Shown piece by piece: positions 24,090 through 35,596 of a stretch of DNA of 64,000 nucleotides; position 1 is the first letter of the stretch; each line of letters opens with the position of its first letter. The notes beneath the pieces were generated by a model. It was not told where the DNA came from. It made no database searches and worked only from the letters and a program-made list of their open reading frames with translations. The translations under genes were made by a program, and so were the position numbers. Origin of the DNA: Calamus simplicifolius (lineage: Eukaryota; Streptophyta; Magnoliopsida; Arecales; Arecaceae); contig UESW01004828.1 in NCBI GenBank assembly GCA_900491605.1, positions 217,904-281,903 of the forward strand, written 5' to 3'.

Positions 24090-24790
24090 GGCAAGTTTGC
24101 TAGATGATCTTGACCTCCTTACTAAGCCTTCATTCACTAAAGAGGTGATGGTTCAACTATTATCCCTTAAACTCAAGATGTTGCAATTGAAGCCATATGA
24201 TGGGACTTTTAATCTTAACAATCATTTGGAGAGCTTCAAAACTTTATGTTGTTCCACAGAGGATCTAATGCCATCATGTTCTGAGCTGTCCTTGCAATGC
24301 TAGAAAAAGTGGCTCGGATGTGGTATTCTAATCTCAAGCCTGTCTCTATTAGCTTTATTAGGCAACTCAACCAACTATTTGCCGGCCACTTCATCAACAA
24401 CTGGAAGACCTCTACAACTCTAATGAACATCAAATACAATAAAGATGAGTTGCTAAGGATTAAGCACTTTGCTTAGAGGCATTAGAAGTGCAGAATCTAT
24501 ATACCTTGATAGTCATTGCAACACTAATGAGTGGCCTAAGGAACTCCAGATTTAGTTTTTTTCTAACCAAATAGCCCCGAAGGACCTCAATGAGTTACTC
24601 AGCCGAATTGAGAATACACCAATGATGGAAAGACTCTCATAGCTTGAAATAAGGATGAGGGGTGATTTAGGAAGAAACAAATTGAGAGGGATGACCAAAT
24701 GTCTAATAATCCCAAAAGAAGCTTCAAGGAGGGCAGAAAGTACCATGCCAACCACAAACCCCTCCTTGGATGTTTGAGATGACATAGTCT
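24090..24790 (+). pseudogene. Ty3/gypsy gag relic
   Basis: Plus-strand frames together give the retrotransposon gag family: KPYDGTFNLNNHLESFKTL (about 24190-24245), a core WYSNLKPVSISFIRQLNQ (near 24325-24380), FAGHFINN and TTLMNIKYNKDELLRIKHFA (to about 24470). A part similar to the RSSRFTFSL region follows (about 24535-24555). Several frameshifts and stops interrupt it. The type resembles gag of Tat-like elements. No zinc knuckle, protease or pol follows. Confidence 0.75.
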
Positions 24791-25090
24791 AAAAAAGCAA
24801 GAATAAATAGAATTTTGCATAAATAAAAAGCTTTAAATATGTATCCTTTTAGGAGTCTTACTTTTGTTAGTATCGAATATGTCTATGATTAGTGGTCTCT
24901 TATTTCTAAAAATGTTTTGATTCTAATCTAATTTTTTGGATTAGTTTTGCTCTATAATAGACCCCTAGCATTCTCCATTAAATCAATGAATTAAGAATGA
25001 ATACACTTATGAAATTTTGAAAGTTTTTCTCTTTTTCTGGCTTGGAATGATTCCTTGATTGAGTGGTATAAGGTTATCAATTTTCTAGGA
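24791..25090. other. AT-rich sequence, no feature seen
   Basis: Lies between the gag relic and a duplicated segment. No coding or repeat structure was recognised. Confidence 0.4.
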
Positions 25091-25390
25091 TGATTAGAAA
25101 TGCTGAATCAAAGATACTCAAAAAGCTAGACTACCTTTATAGACATTTAGAGGAATTATTTTTGGTATTAAACTCTTGTATCATATGGCTCTAATAATCA
25201 TGATCCTCAAAGAAGATGGCATACATAGATGAATATTCCCTAACTAGATTGATTGATTCTCTTTTGAAATGGTTTTATGCTAAGTATGGAGTCTTGATTG
25301 AAGTGGGATAGATCAGTAGTCGCAAAGAAGAAAACTTTTTAGGATTAGGGCTCTCTTACTTTGTATTGATATCTAACCTCGCCACATGTC
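25090..25390. repeat. Diverged direct repeat, copy 1
   Basis: Similar in the same orientation to 25645-25950. Shared stretches include AATAATCATGATCCTCAAAG, TAGATTGATT or TAGATTGGTT, and GGCTCTCTTACTT. The copies differ by many substitutions and small indels. Confidence 0.7.
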
Positions 25391-25644
25391 TTTAACCATA
25401 TGGTCTTGAGTTTGATTTTCATGAACAATGTCAATTTATTGATGCTTAAAATAGGTCTTTGCATGCCAATAGACAAACTATTTTTACGCAGATGGCTGAG
25501 CACCTTTAACCAAGCTATCCACCTTTTACGAGAAAAAAAAAAAGAAGAAGCATAAGGTGTCTCAAAGATCTTCTTCAGGAAAAACTCTATGATATCGAAG
25601 TCAACCAAAATTGGACAAGGAGAGATCTTGGACTCTTGGATGAG
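25391..25644. other. Spacer between the two direct repeats
   Basis: A minus-strand frame at 25608-25345 overlaps it, but it has no known motif and spans repeat copy 1, so I treat it as a chance frame. Confidence 0.4.
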
Positions 25645-25950
25645 TTACTCAAAATCTAAACAACGAAAAAAACTTGTTTACCTTTAGAGACTTGGATTGC
25701 TTTTAAAAAGTTTGGAGGAATTATTTTTTAAGCTAGGCACTTGTCTAATAATCATGATCCTCAAAGGATATGACATTCATGAAGGAACATCCCCTGAGTA
25801 GATTGGTTAATTTCCTCTTGAAGTAGTTTTACATTATGTAAGGAAATGTTGATCAAGTAAGATAGATCGACAATCATGAAAAAGAAAATCTCTTTCCATT
25901 ATGGCTCTCTTACTTCATATTGATATCTAACCTCACCATATGTTGTCATA
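25645..25950. repeat. Diverged direct repeat, copy 2
   Basis: Second copy of the unit at 25090-25390. It ends at TGATATCTAACCTCACCATATG, where copy 1 has TGATATCTAACCTCGCCACATG. Confidence 0.7.
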
Positions 25951-27925
25951 GGATTGACCGACTAAATCAGACTCCATCACTTTCAATATCCCATAAAAAC
26001 TTCATAGACTCCAAAGTTATAGAAGCAATCATAGTTACGTATATCCAAATGCTGGATATTTTCTCAAACAACTTTTCAAAATTGCAATCACAATGATTGT
26101 TGATTAATTATAGACTTACTTATCATTGAACATCTTCAACTATGCTCCAAATTAGTTCCTTTATGTCTTAATTACACATCAAAAATTGGTCCATGCATGG
26201 ATGACCATATATATTTCAAAGTAAAGAGTCAAAAATATCCATATTTTAATAATTATTCTATAAACTCCATGAAATATAAAATCCATAAGAATTAAGTAAA
26301 ATTCAAACTTTGAATCTTCTTCCAAATTTCTTCTCATAATTATAATCACAATGATTGCATGATATTGTAAATAATTTCTGACAGATCAATATCCTTCCTA
26401 CATGCATTTATCATGATGAAATATTTAAATTGTGCTAAATAACTTATGATAGTAGTCACAGAAAAAAGCTTAAGCTGCTATAAATTGCAACAGTAAATTA
26501 CAAGTTGCATATGAATATAAATGTGGTTGTTAGTTAGATTGCAATGATTCATGAAATACTCCTTCATACATCATTTTTGCACCTTTTGGCAAGCAGAGAT
26601 ATCTTAATTCAGAGATTTGGTTCCGCTTATGAAATTGTAAGCATCCATCAAATTTCTATTTACCTTAAAAATCAGTCAGCTAAGTAACTAACTATTGACT
26701 TATCTCACACATCCATAGTTGGAGAATATCACTATCTTTCTTTGTGAAAACAAAGTTAAGAGCCTGAGATCACAAAAAGAAAAAAAAAAAAAAAGAGCCT
26801 GAGATCACAAAAAGAAAAAAAAAGAAAGAAATCCCATTATGAAACTGACTCTTCTAGCAAAACTCATGGAGGGCTTTCTCATGTTGTGGTCTTTGTAATG
26901 GGACAATGCATCATTTCATGCACTTTCATATAAGAGGCATTATGGTAAATAGATGGACAGCACGAAATATTGATGAGCAATGCATGCCTAAATTACGATT
27001 CGAGATTGGATAGACAATCCACCACAACGCTAGTCACACGAACAATCCACCACAGCATGTAGCAAAATGCATAGATGGCATGCATACCTCTTTACACTTG
27101 CAACAATTTTCATGTCGTGGATGATATGGAGGACTTCATAGATAGCTGTCACATTTTTTCTGCAAGATGATAGATAGGAATGTCGTGTGGGATGGAGGAG
27201 AGAAAGGAAGAGGGCAAGAGGAGAGCATGCAACAAGGTGAAGATTGAAGAGGGTTGGGCCGCAAGATGGAAATAGATGGCCAAGCTTTTAGGATTGGAAA
27301 GCTCTTTTTGCACCGCACGCGGTAACGGCTGCACGTAGTGATTGACCATGCGTGAGCAGTCGTGCATGCTCGAAAATATTTTTATCTTTTTTTGTAGGCG
27401 ATGCAGAAGGACTTTTTCTTTAATATTAGTTTTAGGATAAGATAGGTTGCGCTGCACCTAAGAGTCGGGTTGGGTCGGGTATAATGGTTTGGGTTAAGAC
27501 AATTCCGCAAATATGGCCTAGTTTGGCATGGGCATCCATTCTTACACCTTGCTGGCATCCACACCCTTTGCCGGTGGCCCAACGTAATAGCTATCACCTA
27601 AATGTTTCACCACAATCTGAGAGACCAATTATCTGCATAGCATGGCATGGTAGATGAGATCCTCCTACATGAGGATAGAGAGAGCAGAGCGACGGTGATA
27701 GAGATGGCAATCCGAGGGAAGAGTGGTTATGATTTGATATGGTTTTATCTCCTTTTAGAAGGTTCGATTGATTTTGGGTTACTCACTTCAGATCTAGTAT
27801 ATATAAAAGCAAATTTGAAGCTAATTATGTTTAAAAGAAAGAGAGAAAATGGCACATAAAGTTGCCTTCAAGCGAGAGATTATAGGAATATATTTGATCT
27901 TTGAACATAACAAAGTTTGTATATT
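25951..27925. other. No recognisable gene
   Basis: AT-rich intergenic or old repeat DNA. The only clear structure is a tandem duplication of about 36 bp ending in poly-A (26759-26825, GAGCCTGAGATCACAAAAAG twice). Short frames at 27136-27597 minus have no known motif. Confidence 0.5.
26759..26825. repeat. Tandem duplication of GAGCCTGAGATCACAAAAAG plus A-tract
   Basis: Two copies with A-rich tails lie head to tail, followed by AAAGAAAGAAA. Confidence 0.8.
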
Positions 27926-28014
27926 GTAACACCTTGAGCTTTTACATTCTTATATTATTATGGAAGATTATACAATTATTCAATTTAGATTTGTAGTCAA
28001 GGCTTTTGTAAAGA

Positions 28015-28320
28015 AAAAATGATAGGAGTAGCCTCAATTGAAGATAAAATGAAAGAAAATCGATTACGATGGTTTAGACATATACAACATAGAGTTTAGA
28101 TGCTTCAATTAGAAAGAACGATCTTTTAACAATTCATGGTAAGGATAAAAGTAGAGATAAACCTAACTAACATGAGCAAAAATAATCAAAAAAGATATAA
28201 CTAATTATAATTTAAATATCAACTTGATCCTGAATAGAGTAGAGTGGAGGAAGCAGATTCATGTATCCGATTCCATGTAGTTGGCAAAAGGCTTAGATAA
28301 GTTGAGTTGAGTTGAGTTGA
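28015..28320 (+). mobile_element. 5'-truncated RTE-type LINE
   Basis: Matches the 3' end of the large LINE at 50545-53952 (compare 28022-28320 with 53655-53950) and ends in repeated TTGAG. It is bounded by a perfect 19-bp direct repeat, GTCAAGGCTTTTGTAAAGA, at 27996-28014 and 28321-28339, the hallmark of target-primed insertion. It retains only part of the LINE C-terminal coding region. Confidence 0.93.
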
Positions 28321-29493
28321 GTCAAGGCTTTTGTAAAGATTTTTGTGTTCAATAGTAATTTGTAGCAAGATAGGAGAGGTTAGAATGAAAATTATGGAGG
28401 TTTGAATGCTCGAGAACATTCTTACAAGAAGCTAGCAAATGAGAATTTGCCTTGTTTTTTCTTGGTAGATGGCTATATAGCCAACTACCCTTAGCATTTT
28501 GAAGCCTTCTTCATGTAATGCACCCTCCCCCTTATGAAATGCCATGATAGCTGGCTATCACTTGATTTTCCCTCACGCATTGCCTCCCCTCTCTAGAAAT
28601 TGCTTTGATAGTCGGCATGGTAGCTGGATATCACCCTTGTTAGTCGGCTACCATGGTGACTAACATGAAAAGATCTTCTGTTTTGGCCATAGGGAGCCGA
28701 CTCTCATGCTGGCTATTTAGGAAAAACTTCTATGTTTTTGCATTGAGGTAGAAATTGGCCATAGTAGCCAATTAGGGAGTTGACTCATATGATTTAAACT
28801 ATTGAAATTTCTTTTAAGTTACGTGAGAGTTGAGGAAACAGGAGGAAGGATGGATCTAACAATAACTTGGAAAAGTGGTTGGGTAATGGCTCAGTAGTGA
28901 CTATAGTTGGTTGATTATCACGAGAGGATCCTCTGGACATGTCGGGTGCAATCATAGTAGCACTAATGCTTCAGATATTAGTAGAATTGTACATATTAAG
29001 TTTTCTTGGAAGAGAGCAATAAGGAGATGGGTGACCCTTTAGGAAGTTTTGTATTGCACCCATTTTTATTTTATAGTCGACTGCCATACCGACTAATTGG
29101 AGAAAAGTCTTTGTTTTGCTGATAAAAATGAAGTTAGCTACAGTAGTCAACTAGAGAGACGACTACTTTAGGAAAACACTCTGTAATTGGATTCTAAGAA
29201 GATTAGGGGCCACAGTAGTCAACTAAAGGAAAAAAATATGGGGAGGAGGCATGAGTGGAATAAAATAATAGAATGATGGGTGAGTGAAAGGGTAAAAAGG
29301 GAAAGGATTCTGAGAGTCATTCGTAAAACTGACTAAGGGCAAGTTGGGGGAAAAATTGAAGGATAAAGTATCATGATTAAGAAAGTGCCATGTGAACTTT
29401 AAAGAGTGTACCTTAAGAGCCTTGAAGGATAAAAGAGAAATTTCTATGGATATTTAAAACCTACTAACCTATTTCTTTAACCTTTAAGCCATC

Positions 29494-29650
29494 GTAAAAA
29501 GGAGAAAAAAAGGTGAAAAAAAGGGAAGAAAATAGATAGAAAAGAGAAAAGGGAGGAGAGCTTAGCTGTGGGAAAAGAGAAGAGAAGGGAGAAGGAAGAA
29601 TAAGAATAATAAGAAGAAGAAAATAGGAGAAAGAAGAGAAGAGAAAGCCA
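29494..29650. repeat. Long purine-rich tract in solo LTR
   Basis: About 150 bases of almost only A and G on the plus strand, for example GGGAAAAGAGAAGAGAAGGG. The apparent minus-strand frame here (Ser/Phe/Leu-rich) is a composition artefact. Confidence 0.8.
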
Positions 29651-31902
29651 AGAGGTTTTCTTACTTTCTAAGATAAGCCTATTTTTCCTAAGCATGAGAA
29701 TAGTGTCAGAGTCTTGTGATTAGGATATACATGATACGTTAGCATGTGTATTTTGGAGTATATGAAAAGGTGGAAGAAAATTATACTAAGATGTTAAGCA
29801 TAGAGCTTGTATGCATAGTTGCATGAAACCTTTTATGTTTGTAGCCCTGATAATACATACATGGTGACTTAGGTCAAGAGATTAGTTCTAGGGAACCAAA
29901 ACAAGAAAGATAGCAACCAATCAAGTGTGCTAGCAGCTAAGGTGAGTGAGTTTCTTATTTAGTTATGTATATTACTTTTGAGATATCATGTGGATATTTT
30001 GATATAAATCCAAGATATGATATGCCTAGTATAGTGTTTCAAGTGGTTTAAACATGGGAAATAAGAATCAAGTTTATGATGTATTTAAAAGCATGAGTTT
30101 AAACCATAATTCAAAGAAAAGCATGAGTTTAAATTATATTTCAAGTTAAGGCATAAGTTAAAGCATGAGTTTCAGAAAGAAAGCATAAGTTTCAAACAAA
30201 AAGCTTGAGTTTTAGAGGCATGCATGAGCATATATGCATGGCAAAGATTTCAAAGAAAGTATATCTAAGAGTATATATTTTAGAGCATGCATCATACAGA
30301 ACATTGGGCAGTTATGGTACTGATCATCTTGTAGTCTGTACTGTAGCATGAGCATTGCTTACTACTTATATAGTGGCACCTCCTTGCAATTCAATCGTAC
30401 GATAATCTCAAGGCCAAGGGTGAGTATAAGCTAGACCAAGTCTAGTGGGGCAGGTTGCAAGTAGCCTATGGGGGCAAAGAATCATAGCTCGATAGTGAGC
30501 TCAGTTATTATATAGCCCATGGGGGCTTAGAAATTGCTCAACAGGAGGGGCACCAAGGAGGCCCAAGGAAAAAGGGCAAACCCACCTGCTAGGGGTGAAC
30601 TTCACGAGTAGTGAGGGATGCCACCAAAGTACGGGGATCCTTGAGCTACAGACACTCATCCACTGAAAGTACACCCATAGAAGGGCAACTGTAGAGTGGT
30701 ACTTTAGATGCAGCACATACAACCTAGCCTCATGATATTTTGAAAAGCTTGCATTTGGTTTTAAAAAGGCATGTGGGCCAAGAATATCCCAGTGGTGAAA
30801 GTTTTAAAATGATATGTCGATAGGCAAAAGCACATCCTAGTGGGGATCAAAAAGAAAAGAACAGAAAGGCTGGGCTATAGAAAATAGGCCCCAATGAGGG
30901 ACAAGGAAGCATATATAGTTTTCAGTAAAGTATTTATATGTTTTATAAGAATAAATATAGCATGCAAGTTTTTCATAGATGATTTATTTTTTGGTGTAAA
31001 AATGATTGATACAGTATTTCAGTTTGAGATATATTATTGGAAGTATAAGTTAACTTATGAGTTTTCTCTTATCATTTCAAAATGGTGTATTTATTTATCT
31101 ATGTGGTTGTTTTTCCAATGAAAAAATAGTTATTATAGCATTTCAAATAAGTTATGTTATTCGAACCATAAGCTCTATTTTATGTTTTCTATTATCACAT
31201 TCAAAAGTATACTTTGGTTTATTCACACTATACAATATTAGTACATTATTGAAATGGTGATTTTGTTCTCAATTTTTTAATGGTTAGATGGTTATCCAAT
31301 CACTGAGACTTCGGTCTCACCCTACTATTGTTGGATTTTTTATTTAAGATCAATGAGCTTGTTGGTAGGATTAGAAGGTTAGCCTCAGCCTTGGTCTTGG
31401 ACTTGGATTTTTAGTTGCTCATTATAACAATTTATTAGCTTGGAGAAAATTTAAATTGGATGTAAAATATATCTAGAGGCATAGTGTATATGGAAATGGG
31501 TGAGGACATTTATGTATGAATGTATATAGTTGTAACTTGGTGATGTACTATAGACTTGATATGAATGTATAAAATGGTTTTAGTTGTGAAATCAATTGTG
31601 AATGTGATCTTTAAAGTTGTGTGTGAAAATAATATGGATGTTATTTAAAGGTTTTCTAAAGCAGGATATAAAATATTATTCTTATCTGAGCAGGATGAAT
31701 TAAGTTGAGTTATGATTTGAGAAATGTATAAATTATTTAAGTAGGTTAAAAAGTTTTTATTAGGATGAATTTTCAAGCAGGTGATTTAAGGCAATTGGAT
31801 GGGGTTCACTAATACTTTATGGTGCGCAATATAAAGGTTAGTAGAACTCTATCCGATTTCTATAGGTCACCGCATTTATCGAGAGAGGGTCCCGACATAT
31901 AT

Positions 31903-32487
31903 AGCCATCTAATAGTGGCTATTCCATAATATTTCACTTTAATAATTATTACAACACGCGTAGCAAAAGAAGGAATCAATGAAAGACAAAATAGAGAAAA
32001 ATAAGAAGAAAACAACATACAAGGGGATTTAAATGTTTAGTCTAATAGATATATATTCATTCGATAAATATGATAGAAATTTTTAATGAAAAACAAATGA
32101 AGATTACAATGGCAATTTTCTCACCAAAGACTCTTTCACACAAAACTTTAGAACTGCTTACACCTAACAAAACCCTCTCTTGAATCTCTTAATAAACACC
32201 TTAGGTTACCTTGAAGATTAGGCTCTATGTTCTTAAATAAAGGACGGATATACAGTGTCATATACAACTTATATTCTCCTCGTAGATGGAAATATCTACA
32301 TATCCAACATGGACTAGGACTTATGTTCTCCATATATGTGGAAATATGTCCATTTTGAGCTTATTAATCTGAAGATAATTCTAACAAATCTTCATCTTAG
32401 CTTGAGGTTAACCAAACTAACCATCCTATAACTTCATCATTTTTGTTGCAATTCCCCAATGGGCATCAACATTGATTGATCGACTAA
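31903..32487. other. No gene; possible unidentified LTR remnant
   Basis: AT-rich. Near 32385-32410 AACAAATCTTCATCTTAGCTT resembles an LTR end followed by the complement of a polypurine tract, which would mean a minus-strand copia LTR to its left. No partner was found. Confidence 0.25.
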
Positions 32488-33660
32488 TGTTATATTTGAG
32501 TTTGTATTAATAAATAAGTATGATAGTTGGTTTAAGCTAAACATGAGTAAAACTTCATTTGATAAGTACTTGATTTGTAAGGAATTTAGGTGATATGGAA
32601 GGATTTTAAGTCAATGGAGGATAAGGTTAAGTCAATAACAATGTTTGAAAGAAGTTTCTATTTATAATTTTATTTTTTCTAAGAACTTTCATTATAAAAC
32701 TTGGTAAGAGAGTTGCACAAGGCTCAAGGCTTGTTTAAAATAATTATACAAGGTTTTTGATTAACAAACGCTTGAAAAATGCTTAAAAATCCTAAACATA
32801 GCCTAAGTGGTTGATTAGGATTGGCTTTGCTGTTAATCAGCCTTAGTCCCAACGATTGACTAAAACTTTTCTGATAGCTATAATGACTAGCTTTTCGCCA
32901 ATGGTTGGGACAAGGTTTTAGGTCTCAACGGCTAGTTTTTTGAGCTCTATAAATTTAGAGGCTTTAAAGCTTGTTTTACCAATGAATTAGGCTTTGCATT
33001 AACTAAATAATCATTAGGAAAGCCTTGAAGAATTATAGCTTTTAAGTCTTGAGTGCATAATCTTTTTTTTCTTAAGTTGAGTCCATATTTATAAATCTAC
33101 ATTCTTGGGAGTCTTTGCTTGTATTCTCTCATACCAAAGGGTATAGGATTTTTCCTTAATCGATGAGAAGGAAAGAGTAAGTTCATCCTTGGTCCAAGAA
33201 AAGGAATGTAAGGGTTTTTCCTAAGCCTAGTAAAAGAAATATGCAAGGTTTAATCTTCACCTAATTAAGATGATTGATATAATGTATATCCTAAGAAGGA
33301 TCTAGGACAGTGGATGCAGGCAAGAGATGTCAAACTATTATAAAAATCTTTATGCATCATTTATCTTCTCTTGCACATATATACTTTCATACACCTATTC
33401 TTATTTTATTGTAATTATTTGTTCACATATTAATTGTCTTGTGCATATCCTTTAAGCTTGATATCTATCTTGAAATTAGTTCTTATTGTAGTTAAATCTT
33501 ATAGTCATATATTGAATTTGATTTTAGTTTGAGATATTTGGTACTTGTGCTTAAAGCTTGAAATCAATATAGTTGCTTTTTAAGCATGTAATTTTGAGAT
33601 TAAGTTTTGTAAAACCTAATTCATCCTTCTCCCCCCTTTTGGGTTACCTCTAAGCTAATA
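32488..33660 (+). repeat. Old SIRE-like LTR
   Basis: Its end (CCTAATTCATCCTTCTCCCC...TTGGGTTACC) matches the conserved 3' end of the other SIRE-type LTRs here. A TATA box, CTATAAATTTAGAG, is at about 32946-32959. A gag frame follows directly from 33706. The start at about 32488 (TGTTATATTTGAG) is approximate, and the terminal CA is mutated (CTAATA). Confidence 0.6.
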
Positions 33661-33705
33661 GTAAGATCTCCGATCCATTGACTTAATCATAAAGGAGAAA
33701 GGAAT

Positions 33706-34147
33706 ATGGCAACCATGTGAAGTTTAGGTTTTAGTGAGGATCAACCATCCACGAGTCTCCTTTGTTTAATGAAAAAAAAAAATTGTATCTGTTAGAAGGC
33801 TAGGATAAAAATTTTTATCCAATCCATGGATTATGATTCATGAAGAACAATCATCTATGGACATAAGAGACTCATAAAAGAGGAGAATGCACTTAGAGTT
33901 CCTAAGAAGAAACTTAATTTAAACAATGTAGAAATTAGATCTTTTCAAATAAATGCCAAAACTATGAATATGTTATGTTGTGCTTTAGATGGTAACAAAT
34001 TTAATAGGGTTTTAACATGCAAAATAATTAAAGAAATTTTGGACAAACTTGAAGTTAGCCATGAGAGTACTAATCATGTTAAAAATCAAGAATTAGTTTG
34101 TTAGTTTATGATTATGAACTTTTTTTAATGAAACACAATGAGTCTAT
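33706..34147 (+). pseudogene. SIRE-like gag, first part (interrupted)
   Basis: The start at 33706 (MAT...) is followed by a stop and frame changes. The later part reads RSFQINAKTMNMLCCALDG, then KIIKEILDKLEVSHESTNHV, clearly related to the gag of element A (NAKAMNVLYCSLDANEF). The gene is cut at 34147 by the Tork-like element and resumes at 39366. Confidence 0.85.
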
Positions 34148-34639
34148 TGTTAGGGTTTTAGATACTGTTAGGTTTAGACCTTGATGAATAGCAATGGGAT
34201 TCCCTGTTCAACAAGAACTAGAACTAAGGATTTCTAATCCTGTTAGGTTTAGACCTTGATGAATAGCAATGGGATTCCCCGTTCAACAAGAACTAGAACT
34301 AAGGATTTCTAATCCTGTTAGGTTTACTTCTTGAAAAGGAGGAAGATGGGGAGGAGAAAGAAAGGGCTGCCGCCCTATGATGAGAGAAGGGAATTTTTGG
34401 GAGAAAAGAATCTGTTCTCTATTCCATCCAAACCCTAGAGACTAGAGTTTAAATACATCCACGAAGTGGGCCAGGCCCAGACTCAACAAAAAACTCCCAT
34501 GGACTAAACCAATGAGATTAAACTAATCCCCAAGCCCGTGTACACCCGTGACTTGATTTAATCTCAACCCTTGGACTCAAACCCAGCCCAATACAAGTTA
34601 GCCCACCTGGGCCTTGATAGCACCACACCAGGCCCAACA
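34148..34639 (-). repeat. 3' LTR of Tork-like element (492 bp)
   Basis: Ends TGTTAGGG/CCCAACA. Contains two 75-bp tandem units starting GGTTTAGACCTTGATGAATA (34171 and 34246) and a 15-base addition near 34163. A TATA-like TATTTAAAC lies on the minus strand near 34455. Confidence 0.93.
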
Positions 34640-34652
34640 ATCTCCACCTTGG
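34640..34652 (-). other. Polypurine tract of Tork-like element
   Basis: The minus strand reads CACCAAGGTGGAGAT directly before the 3' LTR, the plus-strand primer position. Confidence 0.75.
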
Positions 34653-34657
34653 TGCTT

Positions 34658-35596
34658 TCAAGGCCTCAGCACGTCCACTGTGTCCATCAGCTTTAACAAC
34701 GAAATACACTTTTGAAAACTGTCCCGTGGAAGAACCTTAGTCAGTGCATCTGCTGGATTTTCTTTGGTGTATACCTTCACCAGCTCCACCTCACCATCTT
34801 CCACCAGCTCTCTGATCCTGTGGTATCTGAGGTCAATGTGCTTCGTCCTGGCATGATAGACTGCATTCTGCGCAAGCATCAGAGCACTCTGGCTGTCACT
34901 ATGCACCTGGACAACCTTCTGATCAAGTCCCATCTCCAGCATCAAGCCCTTCAGCCAAAGAGCTTCCTTTGCTGCCTCTGTGATACCTATGTATTCTGCC
35001 TCCGTGGTAGATAAGGCTGTGATGGGCTGCAGACATGATCTCCACGATACTGGACCACCAAACAGGCTGAACACAAAGCCTGTTGTGGATCTCCTAGTGT
35101 CCACATCTCCACCAAAGTCTGCATCCACATACCCATATAACTGCCCACGAGCCTCCTTGGATAAGTTGGATCTCTCAGCACCTTCTTGCTGTCCATAGCA
35201 AATACCAACCCCAACTGTACCTACCAAGTACCTGAAGATTCCCTTTAGTGCTCGCCAGTGCTCCCTGCCAGGGTGCGCCATGAACCTGCTCACCTGGCTC
35301 ACTGCATGGGCTATGTCTGGCCTACAACATACCATGGCATACATAAGGCTCCCAACACCAGAAGCATATGGTACCTTCTCCATCTCCTGAGCCTCCACCT
35401 CAGTCTGTGGTGACATGGTCTTCGATAAGGAAAAATGTGCTGCCAAAGGTAGTGCTGTCGGTTTGGCATCCTTCATCCCATATCGCTCCAGAATCTTTTT
35501 AATGTAGCCACCCTGACTCAGATGCAGCACACCTTTGGATCTATCTCTGATGATTTCCATCCCTAGGATCTTCCTGGCTGGCCCCAGATCCTTCAT
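34658..35596 (-). CDS. Tork-like pol, 3' part: end of RT and RNase H
   Basis: 312 codons. It begins MKDLGPARKILGMEI, a conserved RT block just after the YVDD region, passes YASGVGSLMYAMVCCRPDIA, and enters RNase H with GYVDADFGGDVDTRRSTTGF, STTEAEYIGITEAAKEALWL, SDSQSALMLAQN and HIDLRYHRIRE. The end, KENPADALTKVLPRDSF, is the usual copia terminus. The catalytic acidic residues are present. The frame is offset from the upstream pol (35593-37914), with a 4-base overlap, by one missing base in a G run (about 35608). The enzyme copies element RNA and removes RNA from hybrids. Confidence 0.95.
   Translation of the reverse strand: MKDLGPARKILGMEIIRDRSKGVLHLSQGGYIKKILERYGMKDAKPTALPLAAHFSLSKTMSPQTEVEAQEMEKVPYASGVGSLMYAMVCCRPDIAHAVSQVSRFMAHPGREHWRALKGIFRYLVGTVGVGICYGQQEGAERSNLSKEARGQLYGYVDADFGGDVDTRRSTTGFVFSLFGGPVSWRSCLQPITALSTTEAEYIGITEAAKEALWLKGLMLEMGLDQKVVQVHSDSQSALMLAQNAVYHARTKHIDLRYHRIRELVEDGEVELVKVYTKENPADALTKVLPRDSFQKCISLLKLMDTVDVLRP

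Larger units (their letters stand above)
27926..31897. mobile_element. Solo LTR of a Tekay/Del-like Ty3/gypsy element (3972 bp)
   Basis: Begins TGTAACACCTTGAGC, the typical start of Tekay/Del LTRs, and ends GAGAGAGGGTCCCGACA. It is flanked on both sides by TATAT (27921-27925 and 31898-31902), a 5-bp target duplication. No internal region is present, so it arose by LTR-LTR recombination. Inside are a truncated LINE (28015-28320), a long purine tract (29494-29650) and degenerate AAAGCATGAGTTT repeats (30050-30210). No credible gene lies within. Strand cannot be fixed by the ends alone, but the end motifs suit plus orientation. Confidence 0.85.

Noticed and set aside
24552..24820. Minus-strand frames over the gypsy gag relic
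   Set aside because: They lie antisense to recognisable gag coding sequence.
29477..29695. Minus-strand frame resembling a membrane protein (Ser/Phe/Leu-rich)
   Set aside because: It is the translation of a purine tract in a solo LTR.
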